From contig JAHFJR010000004.1 of NCBI GenBank assembly GCA_023245775.1, forward strand, positions 9,528 to 57,802: a DNA stretch of 48,275 nt, in the 5' to 3' direction. The notes under the pieces are model-generated. The model was not told where the DNA came from and made no database searches. It worked only from the letters and a program-made list of their open reading frames with translations. Shown here one piece after another: positions 1 through 7,827 of this stretch; within the stretch, counting starts at the first letter, position 1; each line of letters starts with the position of its first letter. A program made the translations under genes and the position numbers. Source of the DNA: Candidatus Peribacteria bacterium (GTDB lineage: Bacteria; Patescibacteriota; Gracilibacteria; Peribacterales; Peribacteraceae).

Positions 1-2
1 CC

Positions 3-797
3 TCTGAACAAGGACTGACGGTTCCCCTGTATCGGATCGATTTGCCTCTCTTCCTCTTCCTCTTCCATCCGCCCCTGTGGTTCGTGCAGAGTTTTTTCGT
101 GTGTGTTTTTCTCGCGCTCTTCACGTTTACGCTTGGTCTCTTGACACGTACGAGTGCTCTCTTGCTCCTTGTCCTCTTCCTCTATTTTCACTGTCTCACC
201 CAGTATCTTTTTTCGACGTCGTTCTATCGCCTCTATGGATTTGCTCTGCTCGTTTTCCTTCTCCCCGGAGCGGATCGAACGTTCTCGGTACAGATGTTGC
301 TTGAGAGAGGCTCTTTTCTTGCATGGGAGCCAATTTCGATTCTGCCGCAGCGGCTCCTCGCACTGCAGGTCAGCTTCACCTACTTCGGTGTAGGGTGGCA
401 GAAGCTCTATTTGCCTGATTGGCAGAGTGGGGCGATTCTGCGCAATGGTTTCATGGGAAGGTGGGCAACGGCGTGTGCGTTCTTCTTCGCGCGTCTCCTT
501 CCGCCTGCTGCCTTCGATTGGATGGTGGCCACCGTCAAAGTCTTCGAATGCTCATTGCCCTTCGGCCTCTGGAGTCGACGTTTTCGCGGATGGTTCTTCG
601 TTGGCGGTTTCCTCTTCCATACTCTCGTTACTCTGACCCTCAGCATTTGGTGGTTTCAGGTTCTCGTTCCTCTGTACATCGTTTTTCTCACTCCGGAGGA
701 AGTGTATGAGGCTGTGAAGAGAGTGAGTGGGGGCTCCCCTCTGTTCCAGAAAAACAGAGCTTCCTTCTCCGCCGCAGTGGAGAAGGATCGAGGATGA
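3..797 (+). CDS. HTTM-like multi-pass membrane protein (5' end outside window)
   Basis: The reading frame is open to the left edge, so the true start lies upstream and only the C-terminal part (about 264 residues) is visible. It is very hydrophobic, with four to six predicted membrane segments, and shows FGVGWQKL followed by an aromatic-rich segment. This resembles the HTTM domain of the vitamin K-dependent gamma-carboxylase superfamily; CPR bacteria carry many such proteins of unknown substrate. Its stop overlaps the next gene in an ATGA, so the two are probably translationally coupled. The family call rests on composition and loose motif resemblance; the in-window TTG at 42 is not the real start. 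Confidence 0.55.
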   Translation, partial: SEQGLTVPLYRIDLPLFLFLFHPPLWFVQSFFVCVFLALFTFTLGLLTRTSALLLLVLFLYFHCLTQYLFSTSFYRLYGFALLVFLLPGADRTFSVQMLLERGSFLAWEPISILPQRLLALQVSFTYFGVGWQKLYLPDWQSGAILRNGFMGRWATACAFFFARLLPPAAFDWMVATVKVFECSLPFGLWSRRFRGWFFVGGFLFHTLVTLTLSIWWFQVLVPLYIVFLTPEEVYEAVKRVSGGSPLFQKNRASFSAAVEKDRG

Positions 798-1369
798 GGA
801 CCGTCCGTGTTACACTTCTGCCCATGCACGTCCGATGGTCCTCGGTTCGCGGGATGCAGGTGGTGTCTGACGAGACGCAGCTGACCGTTGGTCTCTTGAC
901 ACATCCACTCATTAACGCAGACACCGGTCGTCTCCTTGGGTTCTTCGTCGTTGGAGTCGGGGCGGATCTCTTTCTCTCCGTCCTTGATATCGTCGCATGG
1001 GGGATGAGAGTCCATGTGCGCTCCGTCGATGCTCTCTCTCCTCCAGGGGATCTCATTCGTTTGCAGAAGTTCCTTGCAGATCCCCGTACGTTCCTTCATC
1101 AACGGATTTGCATTCGTGAGTCAGGAGTGTTCCTAGGAGTCTGCGCAGATCTGCAATTTGACACTCGTCAATATTCGATCGAATGGCTCTTCCCGCGGAG
1201 GATGTTCTTCTTCCGTACTCCCATTGCTGCCCAAGAGATCCTCGAGGTTACCCCTGATGCGATCTGGGTTGAGGGGCCACTACGACCGATGAAGGAATGC
1301 ATACTGGAACGATCTGATGCACTGAAGTCGTCTATGAAGACTGAGGCAACAGCCTCGACACGCATGTAG
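794..1369 (+). CDS. PRC-barrel-like protein, two tandem domains
   Basis: 191 residues, starting in an ATGA overlap with the preceding membrane protein. Residues about 24-82 (SDETQLTVGLLTHPLIN...TGRLLGFFV) and about 98-160 look like two beta-rich PRC-barrel repeats, each with a 'hplin..tG...G' pattern. PRC-barrel proteins bind partners such as RimM targets or photosystem subunits; the role here is unknown. No signal peptide or membrane span is visible, so it is probably cytoplasmic. The coupling to the HTTM-like gene suggests a shared, possibly envelope-linked, function, which is inference only. It converges on the pilin pair, with 17 bp between the stops. Confidence 0.6.
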   Translation: MRTVRVTLLPMHVRWSSVRGMQVVSDETQLTVGLLTHPLINADTGRLLGFFVVGVGADLFLSVLDIVAWGMRVHVRSVDALSPPGDLIRLQKFLADPRTFLHQRICIRESGVFLGVCADLQFDTRQYSIEWLFPRRMFFFRTPIAAQEILEVTPDAIWVEGPLRPMKECILERSDALKSSMKTEATASTRM

Positions 1370-1386
1370 TAGGGGCGCCTTTCTTT

Positions 1387-1731
1387 CTACAGCAAGTGTG
1401 AAACGAAGGTGACGATGACACGAGCGAGGAGCACGACGATGATACCAGCGATGACGTAGAAAATAGTTGTCTTCGCCTTGTCCTTCTCCCCTTCGTCGCC
1501 ACCGGAGACGATGAGACGGATACCGGCGATGATGACGAACACCACGCCAATGATGAGGATGAAGTCGAGGACGGTTGTGATAATGGTAACAATGGCGGCT
1601 TTGAGAGAATCAACACCACCACCACCTGCGATACCGGGGATCGCCGATGGATCACCAAGAGCGAAGGCGGAGTTCACAAACATTCCTGCAGTAGTAACGG
1701 CGCTCGAGAGGGAGGTGAGGAGTTTCTTCAT
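1387..1731 (-). CDS. VirB2/TrbC-like pilin, copy 2
   Basis: 114 residues. An N-terminal signal peptide (MKKLLTS..., cleavage likely near FALG) is followed by two hydrophobic helices (about 45-70 and 88-112) separated by a short charged loop GGDEGEKDKAKTT. This is the layout of type IV secretion pilins, a family widespread in CPR genomes. The length equals that of the gene at 1884-2228 and the C-terminal halves are nearly identical, so this is a tandem duplicate. Its leader is C/T-rich with no Shine-Dalgarno. It probably forms a surface filament with the VirB6-like protein at 35944-37710; that link is inference. Confidence 0.8.
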   Translation of the reverse strand: MKKLLTSLSSAVTTAGMFVNSAFALGDPSAIPGIAGGGGVDSLKAAIVTIITTVLDFILIIGVVFVIIAGIRLIVSGGDEGEKDKAKTTIFYVIAGIIVVLLARVIVTFVSHLL

Positions 1732-1828
1732 AGGGGAGAATGAGGAGAGGGACGCAGCCGATTATCCGAGGCCTTCCCCTAGAAAGCAAGCGCATTCTTT
1801 TCATTCATGTGCTGGAAGTATTCTCTCC

Positions 1829-1858
1829 AAAAAGACCCCCGTCCCTTGGGGGTCTTTT
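1829..1858 (-). terminator. Strong bidirectional intrinsic terminator
   Basis: AAAAGACCCCC and GGGGGTCTTTT form an 11-bp stem with a 7-nt loop. On the minus strand the stem is followed by a T-run, directly after the stop of the pilin at 1884-2228. It separates the two pilin genes, so upstream transcription may drop before the second copy. Confidence 0.85.
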
Positions 1859-1883
1859 GAAAGGAACATTGCTTTCCTCTTTC

Positions 1884-2228
1884 CTACAGCAAGTGTGCGA
1901 CGAACGTGACGATGACACGAGCGAGGAGCACGACGATGATACCAGCGATGACGTAGAGAATGGTTGTCTTCGCCTTGTCCTTCTCCCCTTCGTCGCCACC
2001 AGAGACGATGAGGCGGATACCGGCGATGATGACGAACACCACGGCAACGATGAGGATGAAGTCGAGGATGGTGACGATCACGCGGACGATAGCATCCTTG
2101 ATACCACCCGTTCCTTCGTCAGCCGCGATGCCGGGGATGGTGTTTGGATTGCCGAGTGCAAGGGCGTTTCCAGCGAAGAATGTCGCAGATGCAATGGCGC
2201 TCGAGACAGAGGTAAGAAGTTTCTTCAT
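1884..2228 (-). CDS. VirB2/TrbC-like pilin, copy 1
   Basis: 114 residues when started at the ATG giving MKKLLTSV. A longer frame exists upstream (to 2291), but its extra 21 residues do not look like a signal peptide and the paralogue starts at the same motif. Signal peptide, two membrane helices and the same charged loop are present. The leader is pyrimidine-rich (ccttccctctccccct). A strong terminator at 1829-1858 follows the stop. The mature N-terminal part differs from copy 2 (LGNPNTIPGIAADEG versus LGDPSAIPGIAGGGG), so the exposed segment may have diverged while the membrane core was kept. Confidence 0.8.
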   Translation of the reverse strand: MKKLLTSVSSAIASATFFAGNALALGNPNTIPGIAADEGTGGIKDAIVRVIVTILDFILIVAVVFVIIAGIRLIVSGGDEGEKDKAKTTILYVIAGIIVVLLARVIVTFVAHLL

Positions 2229-2306
2229 AGGGGGAGAGGGAAGGGGAATTGGACTGATTATCCTAGTGGCAATCTCGGAATGCAAGAGCATTTTTTCTAA
2301 GTCGAA

Positions 2307-2867
2307 TCATCGATCACGATGCACCAGTCCTACGACGATGATCAGAAAAGCTGGTAGCGTGTACCACAGATCCTGATGCAGGATCAGGAGCTGGAGAATG
2401 GCGCCACTGAGCAGGAATGGGGAGAACAGATTTGCCGCATGGATTGTTCGATCGAGGATTCCTGTTCCACCGAGATACGTTAGGATCGTCGAGAGCATGA
2501 GTCCGGCGATCGCGAAGCCAAAGAGTGTGGTGTAGATGATACCGAGGAGGTTGCCCGTATCTTTCTCGTGGGTCAGGCAGATGCCACTTCGCGTGAGGAA
2601 GATGATGATGCAGAGCGTGAAGACGAAGATCTTCGTGATGGGAACAACGGTGGGATCTCCAGGGATGCCGACGGATCGAAGTACCGCGTCCGTGCTGCCG
2701 ATCAGAGAGAGCACGATGTGACCGATGCCTTGGGTTGCGATCGCTGCAATGTACACAGCGATCATGAGTGTCACAGATTGATCTTTGCCGATGAGAAAAC
2801 TGTAGCTCATCACGATCGCGAAGAAGACGAGAATCAGGAGATCCCAGCTGAGGGGGAGAGTCTGCAT
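2307..2867 (-). CDS. Multi-pass membrane protein, unknown
   Basis: 186 residues with about five predicted membrane helices (roughly 8-25, 32-55, 80-97, 107-130, 145-178) and short loops. I do not recognise a family. It lies upstream of the pilin pair in the same direction (79 bp from the pilin start), so it may be part of that envelope module. The start ATG is the only plausible one and its leader is not purine-rich. The long overlapping minus-strand frame up to 3564 runs through truB and is an antisense shadow. Confidence 0.6.
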   Translation of the reverse strand: MQTLPLSWDLLILVFFAIVMSYSFLIGKDQSVTLMIAVYIAAIATQGIGHIVLSLIGSTDAVLRSVGIPGDPTVVPITKIFVFTLCIIIFLTRSGICLTHEKDTGNLLGIIYTTLFGFAIAGLMLSTILTYLGGTGILDRTIHAANLFSPFLLSGAILQLLILHQDLWYTLPAFLIIVVGLVHRDR

Positions 2868-2905
2868 GCGGGAAGGGTAATCCTTTGTAGTAAGAGATCA
2901 ACAGA

Positions 2906-3046
2906 ATTGACAATGGACAATGGACCCCACGTCGTCCAGTGCATTCAAATGAACTGGACTTTGAGGGGCAGGCAATTGACAATCCATGCCATGAGGCATG
3001 GATGGTTGTTTTCATTTTCCATTGTCCATTATCCATTTTCCATTTC
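2906..3046. repeat. Heptad array with internal hairpin before truB
   Basis: A purine-rich half of period 7 (ATTGACA, ATGGACA, ATGGACC at 2906-2926) is mirrored by a pyrimidine half (CCATTGT, CCATTAT, CCATTTT, CCATTTC at 3019-3046). Between them is a perfect 9-bp hairpin, ATCCATGCC-ATGA-GGCATGGAT, at 2982-3003. The pyrimidine half ends 5 nt before the likely truB TTG start. Confidence 0.8.
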
Positions 3047-3051
3047 TCATC

Positions 3052-3921
3052 TTGCGTCACGGATTCCTCCTCGTCGCCAAACCTTGCGGCCCAACCAGTC
3101 ACGACATTGTAGCGCAACTTCGCAGATCTCTCGGTGAGCCGAAGATCGGGCATCTGGGTACGCTTGATCCTCAGGCGGATGGCTTGATGGTGGTTGCAGT
3201 TGGGGCGAAGGCACTGAAGGTGGTGGAGCTCTTCAATCAGCTTCCGAAAATCTACGAAGCAGAAGTGACACTCGGAGTGGAGAGTACGACGTATGACCGC
3301 GAAGGCGTGCTTACCGAGCTCGAGCCGAAGGTGGGTTGGATTCCTCCTGAGGATGCCTCGCGCATCCAAGCTCTCATCGACGATCGATTCATCGGAAAGA
3401 CCGAGCAGGTGCCGCCGATCTTCTCCGCTGTGCACGTCGGTGGCGAGCGCGCGTATCGCAAAGCGATGCGGGGAGAACCTGTTGAGATGAAAGCGCGAGA
3501 GACGATCATCTCGCAGTGCCGTGTAACGGACTATCATTTCCCTGTGGTGACACTGGAGGTGCACTGCGACTCGGGAACCTACATCCGTTCACTCGCACAT
3601 GATCTCGGTACCTGTCTTCGTTGCGGTGGGTACCTTTCGGCACTCACGCGGACGGGAGTGGGGGAGTGGTCACTTCGTAGTGCCGTTCCTCCCGAGAACA
3701 TCACCTGGACAGATGTCGTACCCCTCAAAGACATTCTGGCGGGATGTACCGGACGTGTCGTCACCGATGCCGAATGGACAGAGCTCCGGCATGGTCGTCT
3801 GATCGAAGGCGATTTGGATGGCACGAAGCCCTTCGTCGCTTGGTACCAAGGATTGCCCGTTGCGATTCTCGAGAGGTCGAGGAAGCGTCAGGGAATGCTC
3901 AAACCACGGAAGGTGCTGTAG
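3052..3921 (+). CDS. truB: tRNA pseudouridine(55) synthase TruB
   Basis: Makes pseudouridine 55 in the T-loop of tRNAs. The N-terminus GFLLVAKPCGPTSHD and the catalytic block GHLGTLDPQADGLMVV (the aspartate is the nucleophile) are clear; SGTYIRSLAHDLG and a C-terminal PUA-like tail follow. I chose TTG at 3052 because the family starts immediately before GFLLV; the in-frame ATG at 2998 would translate the heptad repeat. Length is about 289 residues, usual for the family. tRNA-Lys lies just downstream on the same strand. Confidence 0.92.
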   Translation: MRHGFLLVAKPCGPTSHDIVAQLRRSLGEPKIGHLGTLDPQADGLMVVAVGAKALKVVELFNQLPKIYEAEVTLGVESTTYDREGVLTELEPKVGWIPPEDASRIQALIDDRFIGKTEQVPPIFSAVHVGGERAYRKAMRGEPVEMKARETIISQCRVTDYHFPVVTLEVHCDSGTYIRSLAHDLGTCLRCGGYLSALTRTGVGEWSLRSAVPPENITWTDVVPLKDILAGCTGRVVTDAEWTELRHGRLIEGDLDGTKPFVAWYQGLPVAILERSRKRQGMLKPRKVL

Positions 3922-3989
3922 GAGGGGATCTTGAATCATCATCGATCCTCACGTAGGATCCGTTGGCTCTTTGCACTCCATCATTCTTT

Positions 3990-4065
3990 GGATCGGTAGC
4001 TCAGTTGGTAGAGCAGGAGACTCTTAATCTCTTGGTCGTGGGTTCAAGTCCCACCCGATCCACCA
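3990..4065 (+). tRNA. tRNA-Lys (CTT), CCA encoded
   Basis: Acceptor GGATCGG pairs with CCGATCC. D-arm GCTC/GAGC, anticodon loop CTCTTAA (anticodon CTT) and the T-arm GTGGG-TTCAAGT-CCCAC are all present. The discriminator A is followed by an encoded CCA. The next gene starts 13 bp downstream. Confidence 0.97.
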
Positions 4066-4078
4066 TCACGAAGAATCC

Positions 4079-5764
4079 ATGTCGTACTCTATGCCGTTTC
4101 CCATAGGGGGAAGAGATGCCTTGATGGGTTTTCTGATGGCGCTGGGTGTGACACTGTTCCTCAATGCTCCACTGTGGACATCGGTGCTACGCGGAGGTGA
4201 AAGTGGACGCCAAACGGTCGCCATCGAGAGTAGTGAGGAGCTTCTGTACCTCGCACGCGTACGTGAAACGGTGGATGGCTATCCGTCGGCTGGGCAACCG
4301 TTCGTGTGGGAATTGCGATCGCAGTGGTACCCCGCCGGATCGCTCGTCGAATGGCTCGTAGGCGTACCGATGCGCCTCGGACTGACGATCAAACAAACAT
4401 CGATGCTTGCAGATTTTTTCGGGCCACTGCTCTTGGTCCTCTTGCTGTGGTTCGGCGTTCGTCCCCTCATCGCATCGCGTGGGTGGCGTATGTCGCTTGT
4501 GTTGCTGGTGTTCGCCGGTGCTGGACATGCATTCTGGAAGCGGCCGATTCATCCGCAAACCAATTTCGTTCTTCCTCTGACATACATTGCCTTGCTGCTC
4601 TCCAGATACCGCGATCGTCTTCCTCTGTGTGCCGCGAGGTCCGCGCTCGCTGGTGTCATGCTCTACACCTACCCGTACCACTGGACCTACTGCATCGCCG
4701 CCGAGTCATGCATGGCGATGATGCACATCGCTATGACGCACTCGCGAAGGCAGCAGTGGCTCTCGATCATCGCGTTGGTGTTGCCGTTTTCAGTCGTTGC
4801 AGCGCCATGGCTTGTATGGAGTCTGCCGATGCTACACACCCAAGCCTCTATCGACATCGCGCATCGCCAAGGAGTCTTGGATAGCCGTCTGCCGACTGCG
4901 CCACTGTTGCAGTTGAAGCTCCTCCTTCTCTGTGCTGGTATCGCGTACACCGCATACAGAGAACGTACGATGCGTCCGTTCTTGCCACTCTTCGCACTCA
5001 TGGCGGCAGGGTTCATCGTGTTCAATCAGGCGATGCTCACCGGCAAGGAACTGGCGTTCTCCAGTCACTATGGGCCGCTCGTCGACATCGTCATCGCCAT
5101 TGCATTCGCATTGATCCTGTCCCATTGGTGTCAGAAACGTTGGCTTCGCTACGGGGTGATCTCACTTCTGATGCTACATACACTGGTCCTTGACATTCCC
5201 TTGATGCGGGGCGAATTTCAGGCATTCGCTCGGGCTTCTCTTCAGCGCGACCATGATGAACGTTCGATCGTCCAGCTGGGCGACGTGCCCGGAGAAGTGG
5301 TGATCCTAGCCCCACTGGACATCGCCGATAGCATCCCGGTCTACACCGACGACTATCCATTGCTCTCGGGCAACACCATGATGTCGCCCCTCACGGATGA
5401 CGAGTTGTACGCGCGTGCTGCGCTTCAGGAAGATCTGACGGGTGAGAAGTTGCCTTGGAGTATGATCGTCGGTTTTGGACCGTCGCACACTCAATCGCGC
5501 GACCGTCGTCTCTGCGCATGGATCCGACTGCTTGGCCGCTCCTGCGTCGTGCCAGACCTTCTTGAGTATCTGCCCGAGAGATGGCGAGATTTCGAACGTC
5601 GCCCGTCTGCAGTGAGCGCCGATATCCTGAGATCACTCCATGAACGACATGTGTCCGCTCTTGTCCTCGCGAAGCCGCCTCCATGGCTCGAGCCCATGCT
5701 GAAGCCGGTGCGAACCGTCGGAGAGTACACGCTGTACACTTGGAAGGTGGAAGAGAAGAAGTGA
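4079..5764 (+). CDS. Large membrane protein, GT-C glycosyltransferase-like
   Basis: 561 residues with about ten predicted membrane helices over the first 390 residues, then a soluble C-terminal part of about 170 residues. The first extracytoplasmic loop carries acidic residues (SSEELLYLARVRETVDG), where GT-C enzymes (ArnT/PMT-like) keep a catalytic Asp/Glu. This suggests a polyprenyl-linked sugar transferase or a related envelope protein, but no family signature is decisive. It sits alone after tRNA-Lys, and its stop is followed by a nested palindrome. Confidence 0.55.
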   Translation: MSYSMPFPIGGRDALMGFLMALGVTLFLNAPLWTSVLRGGESGRQTVAIESSEELLYLARVRETVDGYPSAGQPFVWELRSQWYPAGSLVEWLVGVPMRLGLTIKQTSMLADFFGPLLLVLLLWFGVRPLIASRGWRMSLVLLVFAGAGHAFWKRPIHPQTNFVLPLTYIALLLSRYRDRLPLCAARSALAGVMLYTYPYHWTYCIAAESCMAMMHIAMTHSRRQQWLSIIALVLPFSVVAAPWLVWSLPMLHTQASIDIAHRQGVLDSRLPTAPLLQLKLLLLCAGIAYTAYRERTMRPFLPLFALMAAGFIVFNQAMLTGKELAFSSHYGPLVDIVIAIAFALILSHWCQKRWLRYGVISLLMLHTLVLDIPLMRGEFQAFARASLQRDHDERSIVQLGDVPGEVVILAPLDIADSIPVYTDDYPLLSGNTMMSPLTDDELYARAALQEDLTGEKLPWSMIVGFGPSHTQSRDRRLCAWIRLLGRSCVVPDLLEYLPERWRDFERRPSAVSADILRSLHERHVSALVLAKPPPWLEPMLKPVRTVGEYTLYTWKVEEKK

Positions 5765-5794
5765 GCAGGCAGACTCCTGCCGCCGACCTCATGT

Positions 5795-5932
5795 AGGAAC
5801 CTCTGAAAAATGCCTTCTGCTTCGTCATCTGCGCCACTATTTCCTTGTTCGGGAGCGCCATGCCTGCCTGTCGGCAGACAGGCTTGGCGCGGGCAGCATC
5901 CCGCTCCCAATCAAAATTTTTGAGAGGTTCCT
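5795..5932. repeat. Nested palindromic element
   Basis: Outermost arms AGGAACCTCT (5795-5804) and AGAGGTTCCT (5923-5932), continued by AAAAA/TTTTT. A middle pair GGGAGCG (5851-5857) / CGCTCCC (5902-5908) and a core GCCTGTC-GGCA-GACAGGC (5866-5883) lie inside. It fills the intergenic space between two convergent genes and could act as a bidirectional terminator or be a REP-type repeat. Confidence 0.8.
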
Positions 5933-6649
5933 CTACTTCAGCTGAGCATTCGCTGCTGCTTTCACATTGGCAATGATCTCGTCTTTCAGGTCGGAGGCAA
6001 GTTTCTTCACCAGTGTCAATTCGTCTGGCTTCAGTTCGCGCTCGATGTTCTTGATGATCTCATCGGTTTTCGTATTGCCATTGTCCCGTGCGAGTGAGAA
6101 CCATGCGTACGCTCTTGCGATATCGGACTGCTTTCCCTCTCCCTTCGCTTCCATGACACCTAGGTTGAACTGTGCCTCTGCAAAATTTTGCGTCGCTGCC
6201 TTCGTGAACAGATTCAAAGCCTTTCCAAAATCCTGTTTCATTCCTTCTCCCCGATACTCCATCACACCTAGGTTGAACTGCGCTCGTGCATTCCCCTGGT
6301 CCACTGATTTCTGAAACCACTGCTGTGCTCGTTGGTAATCTTGCTTGATACCTTCCCCCGTGTAGTACATCACACCTAGGTTGAACTGCGCCCGCTCGTC
6401 GCCCGCCGCTGCCGATTTCTCGAACCACTGTTTTGCCTTCTTGAGGTCCTTGGCGACACCATCTCCGTCATGATAGATCGCACCCAGTTCGAACTGTGCA
6501 CTCTTGTCACCGTTCATGGCTCTGGTCTCGAGTGCAGCCTTCGATTCGATACTCTTCGTTGCTTCGCTCACAGGAGGCAGTACCTTCTGCCCACAGGAGA
6601 CCAAGAGGAGTGCGAGCAGGACAAGAACGGGAGTGCGAATGGATCTCAT
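5933..6649 (-). CDS. Sel1-repeat lipoprotein
   Basis: 238 residues from the ATG giving MRSIRT. The N-terminus is a lipoprotein signal with lipobox LVSC, so the mature protein should be membrane-anchored by a lipidated cysteine. It is followed by about four Sel1-like (TPR-type) repeats of 36 residues with the pattern 'AQFNLGVMYYTGEGIKQDY'. The third to fifth repeats are very alike at the DNA level (repeated 'cacctaggttgaactg'). Sel1 proteins are scaffolds for protein-protein contacts. Its maturation would need Lgt, and the only Lgt homologue in this window has lost key residues. The ORF extension to 6667 is less likely. Confidence 0.85.
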   Translation of the reverse strand: MRSIRTPVLVLLALLLVSCGQKVLPPVSEATKSIESKAALETRAMNGDKSAQFELGAIYHDGDGVAKDLKKAKQWFEKSAAAGDERAQFNLGVMYYTGEGIKQDYQRAQQWFQKSVDQGNARAQFNLGVMEYRGEGMKQDFGKALNLFTKAATQNFAEAQFNLGVMEAKGEGKQSDIARAYAWFSLARDNGNTKTDEIIKNIERELKPDELTLVKKLASDLKDEIIANVKAAANAQLK

Positions 6650-6728
6650 GTGCGCGAGCCTACACAAAGCTTTTCCTTTCTGCCAGTGTTCCCCACTAGA
6701 CTATTCTTTTTTGCATTGTCAAATCATC

Positions 6729-6756
6729 TTGCGTCCCTACTCCTTCCGACTATACT
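6729..6756 (+). promoter_or_regulatory. Putative promoter of the acidic mini-protein
   Basis: TTGCGT (6729-6734), 16-bp spacer, TATACT (6751-6756). The predicted start of transcription is about 26 nt before the ATG at 6789, and that leader is pyrimidine-rich. Confidence 0.45.
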
Positions 6757-6788
6757 TCGCGCGTTCTACTCTTTTTCTGCTGCTTCCT

Positions 6789-6980
6789 ATGTTCGATCTT
6801 GAGCTTCGTTCACTGTCTGGGGGAGGTGGTTCTGGTGGCGACGATGACGACGATGACGATGACGAGCCTGTGGAACTTGGAGATGAGGATGAGTCTCTGT
6901 TTGATGGTGACGAAGATGTTCTCGATGACGACGACAACGGTCTCGGCAAGGTGGGTGATGAGGATGATGATGACTTCTAG
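6789..6980 (+). CDS. Small, extremely acidic protein
   Basis: 63 residues. After a short hydrophobic-polar start (MFDLELRSLSGGGGSGG) nearly every residue is Asp or Glu, including a run of eight Asp, and it ends in DDDDF. No enzyme or binding fold is evident; it is probably disordered. The ATG at 6789 is chosen over longer upstream frames because it follows a promoter-like TATACT and a C/T-rich leader, and because upstream residues are antisense to the Sel1 gene. Its 3' end overlaps the converging gene at 6977 by 4 bp. It might bind metals or cationic proteins; this is a guess. Confidence 0.6.
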   Translation: MFDLELRSLSGGGGSGGDDDDDDDDEPVELGDEDESLFDGDEDVLDDDDNGLGKVGDEDDDDF

Positions 6981-7597
6981 GCACTGCGCTGATCGATGCC
7001 TTCCATGGCATGTCTCTGGATCGTGCGCCAGTCATAGGGGAATTTGAATGTTTCGAGTGCTCGAACGAGACTCGCGAAGCAGAGCCATGGATTGCTCGCT
7101 TCATAGATGAAGGCATTGCCCGTCTCTTGCACAGGGTTGTAGTTTTCCAGGAGTGGTGATGGCATGGAGACGGGGATCACTCCGTACCGAAGCACGTTGG
7201 CGATGTCCTCTTCCTCGGTGTCACTCGAGAAGAAGATGGCGATGTCAGATCCTGCGAGCATGCTACGAAGGTGCTCCTCGTCATCGGGGATGATCGCGAT
7301 GCGGTGGCTTGCATTCTTGGTGAGTGTCGTGAAGAACTCTCCATACTTCTTCGATCCACGTCCGCGAATGACGATGCCGACGGGGAGTTCGAGGATGCCC
7401 GCGATGGTCTGTTCCATGAGTTCACCACCGAGGGCATCGGTGATGCCTGCAGGAAAACAGATCACCGGCTGCTTTGGTTCGGCGATCCATCGAAGCTCCT
7501 CTTGGAGGGCTGTCTTGTTCTCTCCTTTATGTTCGGCAGTACGAGCCGAGTACTTTCGTGCAATCTTGTTGTCGTAGGCAGGCGTGAGGATCGGCAT
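6977..7597 (-). CDS. Starch/glycogen synthase-like C-terminal half domain
   Basis: 206 residues. NKTALQEELRW near residue 27 and RYGVIPVSMPSPLLENY near 138 match the C-terminal Rossmann half of GT5 glycogen synthases (NK..LQ..LGL; RYGtiPvv). The N-terminal acceptor domain is absent, and the catalytic EPCG-type loop reads DTEEED, so catalysis looks lost. It may bind a nucleotide sugar or be a regulator. A TATACT box lies about 24 nt upstream of the start on the minus strand. It overlaps the acidic gene tail-to-tail. Confidence 0.6.
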   Translation of the reverse strand: MPILTPAYDNKIARKYSARTAEHKGENKTALQEELRWIAEPKQPVICFPAGITDALGGELMEQTIAGILELPVGIVIRGRGSKKYGEFFTTLTKNASHRIAIIPDDEEHLRSMLAGSDIAIFFSSDTEEEDIANVLRYGVIPVSMPSPLLENYNPVQETGNAFIYEASNPWLCFASLVRALETFKFPYDWRTIQRHAMEGIDQRSA

Positions 7598-7706
7598 GAG
7601 GATGGGTGTTTGTATCTCCTCAGTATAGCGGAAAACGGCTCTGGGATCATGCTGGATTGGTTGTAAAATTTTGATATTGTGATGTTGTACTCATTAGGCA
7701 AGGAAC

Positions 7707-7816
7707 GTATTGAAGGTAAGGAAGGTAGGGAAGGAAAATCTCCTTCAGTACTTTCCTTACTTCTTTACCTTCTCTTTAATACCTTCCATACTTTCCACAC
7801 TTTCATTCTCTTCAAT
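7707..7816. repeat. Nonamer array before the exonuclease gene
   Basis: Purine half of period 9 (GTATTGAAG, GTAAGGAAG, GTAGGGAAG at 7707-7733) and a pyrimidine half built of 9-mers such as ACCTTCCAT, ACTTTCCAC, ACTTTCATT, CTCTTCAAT (7781-7816). The halves are roughly complementary (GTATTGAAG against CTTCAATAC). The array ends 12 nt before the ATG at 7828. Confidence 0.75.
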
Positions 7817-7827
7817 ACCGTATACGC

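Noticed and set aside
1740..2300. 186-residue plus-strand frame over the pilins
   Set aside because: Asp/Glu-rich translation opposite a gene with a signal peptide and a paralogue.
2314..3564. 416-residue minus-strand frame over truB and the membrane gene
   Set aside because: It is antisense to truB, whose protein is clearly recognisable, and its translation is His/Arg-rich without a domain.
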